From contig KV748182.1 of assembly GCA_001692895.1 (NCBI GenBank), positions 3,414,341-3,478,340 on the forward strand: 64,000 bases of DNA, given 5' to 3'. Origin of the DNA: Cenococcum geophilum 1.58 (lineage: Eukaryota; Ascomycota; Dothideomycetes; Gloniales; Gloniaceae). Positions 59,561 to 64,000 of this stretch are shown piece after piece. Within the stretch, counting starts at the first letter, position 1. The number at the start of each line of letters is the position of its first letter. Made by a program: the position numbers and the translations under genes. The notes beneath the pieces are model-generated. The model did not search any database. It worked only from the letters and a program-made list of their open reading frames with translations, and was not told where the DNA came from.

Positions 59561-60055
59561 AAGGTCAAAAATAGACCCTACCAAAAATAACCCCCACTAA
59601 AAATCACACCCCCGCCAAATCACACCCATCTCTTCTCCTAGCCCTACTAAACTTCCTAGCGCAAATATACTTATTTCCTAATAAAGGTAGAAAGGCTATA
59701 TAGAATTAGTCTTTAGAACTCAATACTTAATTTTATAAACTGTTTAAGTATGGCTTTTAAAGTGCAGAACGCTATTTAATATCACATAGCTTTCCTTACA
59801 CACTAGATAACTGTAGGGAATCTTACATTTAGTGCAAATAAATAAAGAAAGATGTTTATTCTATATAACCGACCCTTACCCCTTACCTCACCCTTTACCT
59901 TACCCTCACCTCACCTATTACCCCTCGCCCCCCTAAACAAATTACACAATCCTAGTTATTATATCTATTCTATTAAACACTAGGATAGGATTAGATGACA
60001 ATAAACTAATAAAATAAAATAAAAAGCGATAAAGAATAATAAGATAAGTGTGTAG
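59560..60055. other. C-rich and A-rich low-complexity spacer
   Basis: CCCTTACC/CCTCACC-like runs at 59,872-59,937 and an AATAAAATAAAATAAAAA run near 60,005-60,025. No gene seen. Confidence 0.4.
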
Positions 60056-60059
60056 TGAC

Positions 60060-62706
60060 TAGGAAAAGGTCCTATATATAAGGAACGTATAGTTTTAAAG
60101 ATACATTTTGTGCTAAAGGGTTACTTCGCAAACGTTATATTTAATCTCACCCTACTACGGGAGTTTAGAGAGATACGCTTATCGGAAATGCTTTATAAAA
60201 GCAGCTAGAGTGTAAAACTTATATATACGCTTACTAATTGTAAGCTTTTTATTCCTAAGGCAGATAAAGTATATTTTTAGTCTTTTCTCCTTATACAAGG
60301 ATGACTTTGCCCTCTCTAGCGCTTTAGCCGCTTTTAAAATCTTAGCATCTTCTTTAATCTTAACTTTGCTAAGGGCGATATCTATCCTAAACTATCTCTG
60401 GTAATAATTCCGCCGATATACTTTACCTTCCTTAATATTATAGTAGTCTATAACCGCACTAATAGCATTATTGCGTCTATATATTTTATCTTCTAGTAAT
60501 ATACCAGAAAGCATTATAATTACTTTAATAAGGCGTTTGTGTTTAACTAATCTATTATCGCTAGATTCTAAAGTTGCTTTAATATCCTCGCTAAATTTAA
60601 CCCCAGAAAGTTGCCGCTTAATATTAATTACAGCTTACTCATTGTCCTAATTCTTCTTAATATTTTCTAATAGTGCATTTCTTTAACGTCGCCTTTTATT
60701 TATAATCTCCCGGCTAAGCTTTTAGTATTCTATATTCCCTATAGCTTTACTTTTAAGGCTGTGCTTTAGCTTAGTTTAAGCTTTAACTAAGAAATAAATA
60801 CGCGGGTCCTCGTTTACTGATAAGGATTGTTTTATTATTAGGCCCTATAGCCGCCACAGATTAATTAATCGGCTTATTTAGTATACTGCTTTTATTAACT
60901 TTTCTTAAGGCTCTAAGCCTTAAACAATTACCTACGTATCTACGCCAACACGCCACAGAAGGTAGTGCTTTAGGAATGTTTAAGCGTCCGCGTACTATAT
61001 TATAAGGTTCTAAAGGGCGTCACTTATATTACCTAGGTAGTATAGGCGTTAGAAAGGTCTTAATAAAACTAGCCCTATACTATAGAACTTACTATTCTTA
61101 TTAAATGCCTTACCTACGCCGTAATGGAGACTATATAGGCGCGCAACCTGCTAAAATCCCGTAATTGCGCTAAGGTCCTTAATCTATAGCAAAAGGGTTA
61201 AGTATAGTAAGGGCTAGTTGGGTGAGACCTTATAGCTATAAAAAGTTTTAATCAATCGCCGAAATATAGGGATATTGTCTAGGTCTAAACGGAGTAGTAG
61301 CGGCAACTTATTACGCCTGGGCTTAATATATAGCTTACTAAGCTACTCTACGGACGTTAGATTAGGGGCTATAAAAGCTTAGTTAGTAAAAAGAAGGCCT
61401 AGGAGAAAGACGTAAGGGCTAAAAATAAGTAAAGGGTTAAAGATAATCTTAGGAATCGGGAAAGTATTACTAGTTCTCTATAAGCGTAAGGAGAGGAATA
61501 AGGTAGAAAGAGAACGTACGCTTCTTTTATACTAAGATATTCCTTAGTAAATTTAAATATAAACTTAGGCACGATCTTATAAGGCCCGCCTTTTAGGTTG
61601 TAAATAAGTATAATTATTATATATTGGTAGTATAGGTTAAGAAGAGCTTTAGGTCAGCTTGCGGTATAAAGGCCTAGTTATAGTAAGAAATGGACTTATA
61701 TCTAATATCGCCTAACTATATATCTTTTCCTCGTTATAACTAAGTTGGTCTTAAGAACTAGGGCAAGATCCTCTACGTCTATAGCGGGTTTTTGTTACGG
61801 CTTATTACTTAAGCTATATTTCTTCGCTAGTTTCTAAAGCACCTAGAAAAGATATCTTAGCTTTAGCTTACTTTGCTAGTTTAAAGGGTTAACTAGAAAC
61901 GTAATTACCTTATATATCTAGCGGTTTAATTTACTAGCGATTTTCCCTCTAGTTGCTCTCTTATATATAAGGCAATAGTACTTCTAGTATACGCTAAGCG
62001 AGCTAAAAAGCTTTATCCTACGCTATTTCCTACCCCCCTTTCCTTGTTTCTAATTTAGGATCTAGTCGAAAAAGCTATAAAGTAGCTAAAGCGAGAGGAG
62101 TTGGTACATTTTCTTAGGGTCCTTCCTTATATAGGTGCAGTATCTAGAAATCATTAGCTTAAGGTTAGGCCTAAAAGAAAGCCGCTAAACAGGTTTTTAC
62201 TTACTAATACTAGTGATCCTTAATACGGTTAAGGAGATTTATACTACTATCGGCGTAGTCCTACGTCATGAAATCGGATTCCTTAAACTCTTCTAACTGT
62301 TTAAGGTAGTACTCTAGTAGATGGTCTTAATCCTCATAAAGCCATGATTAAGCGGGCGCTTCGCAAGCATCGTCAGATCCAGCGATGCTATCAGCGTCAC
62401 GGTTAATGCCACTGTCAGCATCACAGTCGGCGTCACTATCGGCATCACTATCGGCATCACTGTCGGCATTACTATCGAGGACGGTCGGTTCTATCCTATA
62501 GCTGTCACCGTCGCTGTCCGTATCCATATACTTATCGTCAGTAACGCTAGATAATAAGCTACGATTTGATAATTAAGCGCGCCGCATTCTAGGGAGCTAG
62601 AAGAGAACTTAGGGCAATAATGGCGGTAATATAGGGTTAAGGAGATGGGAGGGCAAAGAATAAGAGAAACGGGGCCTGGATTAAACAGATCAGAGGTAGG
62701 AGCCAT
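60060..62706 (-). pseudogene. RIP-mutated DUF3435 tyrosine recombinase (Starship captain-like)
   Basis: Relic of the fungal DUF3435 family, the site-specific tyrosine recombinases that mobilise Starship giant transposons. Minus-strand reading: MAPTSDLFNPGPVS (62,706), an acidic DADSDADSDADSD stretch (62,470-62,390), LLEYYLKQLEEFKESDF (about 62,325-62,270), DYADSSINLLNRI, GGPYKIVPKFIFKFTKEYL (61,590-61,530), FSPYVFLLGLLFTN and APNLTSVExLSKLYI (61,430-61,330), LYSLHYGVGKAFN (about 61,140-61,100; the family has Arg where His stands), TFLKHYLLWRVGVDT with the presumed nucleophile Tyr (60,985-60,940), IKRQLSGVKFSED (about 60,625-60,585), and C-terminal zinc fingers FICLRNKKL...FIKHFR and GEIKYNVCEVTL (60,280-60,125), to about 60,060. 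Many TAG/TAA stops replace Gln/Trp. The first 350 bp are hardly mutated; the rest is heavily mutated. If it was a captain, the element would extend leftward from near 62.7-63.2 kb. Confidence 0.88.
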
Positions 62707-63190
62707 AGAGTATATATAGCTTCAGCGCCAGGCGCGTAGAAGGGTCATATTTCTGGGATGAATTAGTATGCCTGTTGAAAAGCAAGGGGCACGGGGCAGT
62801 AAGTGAGAGGCTTAACGTTAGACCGGCAAGCAAGAGGCTTAAGGCGGCGGGGAATTTTAGCGACGTGACCTCCAAAAACAGCGACAGAACCCTCCCAAAC
62901 CGGCAGTCAGATCTCCATTTTCTTTTTTAATAGAGTAATCTTAAAACCGTAAACGTGAAGCTTCTGTATTATTAGAGGATTTTTTCTATCAACCAAGATC
63001 GTACCTATCACCCTATAACTCACCACCTGTTTCTATTACCTATTACTGACTAAGTGGCAATAAAGAGACAATTATAAATCGTCGTCAGCATCACCGTCAG
63101 TCTTCTTATCACCTACCCTATATACAAGGGGGTAACACGTATAGGGCAAACGCCCTCCCTACTAGTATGCTAGCAGAATAATACAGCCCA
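62707..63190. other. region upstream of the recombinase relic, with a T-repeat-like piece
   Basis: Mostly unmutated. At 63,140-63,175 it carries GCCCTCCCTACTAGTATGCT, like the T-repeat core. If a Starship left end exists it should be here. I could not recognise terminal repeats or a target duplication. A minus frame at 62,690-62,875 is Leu-rich without a domain. Confidence 0.4.
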
Positions 63191-63196
63191 ACCATT

Positions 63197-64000
63197 TTGC
63201 AAGGGTTCGCTTGTTTTGAAAAGATACTAGCAAGGAAGGCGTCTACCCCGTTCGTGGTACCCTCTTATATATATAGTCTCTTTCCTCCTAGAATTATATT
63301 TGAAAAGCTTTGCAATAGCTACGCATTTAAAATCCTAAAATTTAAGGAAAACCACGCAATCGAGGAGGTCTATATAGAAGAGATTGACAAAGATAGAGAC
63401 GAACTAGCAGCTAGTTCTAGCTCCAGTTCTAGCCCTAAAAACTCTACTATAAAGCACCTTTTACAGCCAAAAACAGCTATTATCTCTAGCGTCTAGAGTT
63501 TAACAACTAATTTATAACTAGAAAATAGAGAGAATTTCTCTAAATTAGTAATAACCGCGGTCTCCTCCTATTTCTGCATTCTTTTCTATCTCTAGGGGTA
63601 GTAAGGAAGAAGCTATACAAGAATATCTAAGACTAGTAGAAAATCTATAAGAATCCCTAGAGTGGGACTTAGTAGATATACTATATAGATAGCTCTAAAG
63701 ATAGTAAATTAAGTATAGTACTAGTATATAAAATAGGAGAGAGAAATAGGATTAAATATATAATAAACTAGAATTAAAGACCCTATATAGAAAAACTAGT
63801 AAGAGAAAAAGAACTAGTAATAGAATAAGGATAAAGAAAAATACTACTAGAATCTATAAAGGAGGCTATTCCTTTTCTCTTAAAGCCCCTAAGAATATAT
63901 ATCCTAAAAAGCTATAATTAGCTTTTCGCTAACTAAGGCTAGAAAAAGACTGCTTTAAATCCTTCTTTAAAACAATAGGGAAAGATAAAAAAGGTAAATA
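63197..64000 (+). pseudogene. unidentified coding-like region, running off the window
   Basis: A 99-codon open stretch to 63,496 opens at TTG (Ser-rich near its end). It is followed, in another frame, by coding-like sequence with TAG/TAA interruptions (SKEEAIQEYLRLVENL, LEWDLVDILYRQL, about 63,600-63,690). It continues past the window. Family not recognised; it may be a mobile-element protein. Confidence 0.35.

Noticed and set aside
59872-59937. Telomere-like C-rich repeats (CCCTTACC, CCTCACC)
   Set aside because: Units are irregular and do not match CCCTAA tandem repeats. Treated as low complexity.

Overview
The window looks like an accessory, repeat-dominated region of a filamentous ascomycete (Pezizomycotina) chromosome. 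Three things point there: short introns of about 50-60 bp with GTAAGT-type donors; fungus-specific families (HET, DUF6594, FunK1 kinase, DUF7025-AAA ATPase, DUF3435 recombinase, fungal PD-(D/E)XK nuclease, zf-GRF); and a massive signature of repeat-induced point mutation (RIP). From about 2.65 to 42.2 kb, and again from 58.9 to 62.3 kb, CA and TG are almost emptied into TA, so TAG/TAA stops fill every frame while CC, GG and GC survive. Two repeats occur here in both mutated and unmutated copies, so the change can be read directly.

Layout. 0-2 kb: one ordinary gene, a three-exon DUF6594 membrane protein. 2.65-42.2 kb: RIP-mutated DNA in which several dead genes can still be read: an unknown + strand reading frame (4.3-5.9 kb), a DUF7025/AAA ATPase (10.7-13.0 kb, +), a FunK1 kinase (14.3-16.7 kb, -), the C-terminus of a pogo/Fot-type transposase (27.3-27.75 kb, -), a LINE with endonuclease, reverse transcriptase and RNase H (30.0-35.1 kb, -), a hAT transposase C-terminus (35.6-35.9 kb, +), and an inverted pair (38.56-41.07 kb) whose arms each carry a mutated copy of one small domain. 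Several minisatellites, mostly of 16-17 bp period, and foldback elements lie between them.

42.2-58.6 kb is mostly unmutated and gene-bearing. It holds an intact HET-domain gene (42.59-45.19 kb) whose N-terminal domain is the same one found mutated in the inverted pair. It also holds a broken fungal PD-(D/E)XK nuclease gene, a FunK1 N-terminal remnant, a truncated second nuclease-family gene, a broken second HET gene behind a 68-bp minisatellite, and an intact small zf-GRF gene.

58.9-62.7 kb contains a mutated DUF3435 tyrosine recombinase on the minus strand. This is the family of Starship 'captains', and here it still shows its N-terminal block, FLKHYL tyrosine motif and C-terminal zinc fingers.

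Both HET loci are bracketed by inverted copies of one GC-rich terminal repeat ('T-repeat' below; core TGCGGGTCGGCCGCCCTCCC): 35.10/45.55 kb and 52.38/55.51 kb. The simplest reading is a decayed mobile cargo region, possibly Starship-derived, in which duplicated genes were destroyed by RIP and one HET fusion gene survived. That the pieces belong to one element is inference; no complete element ends were found.
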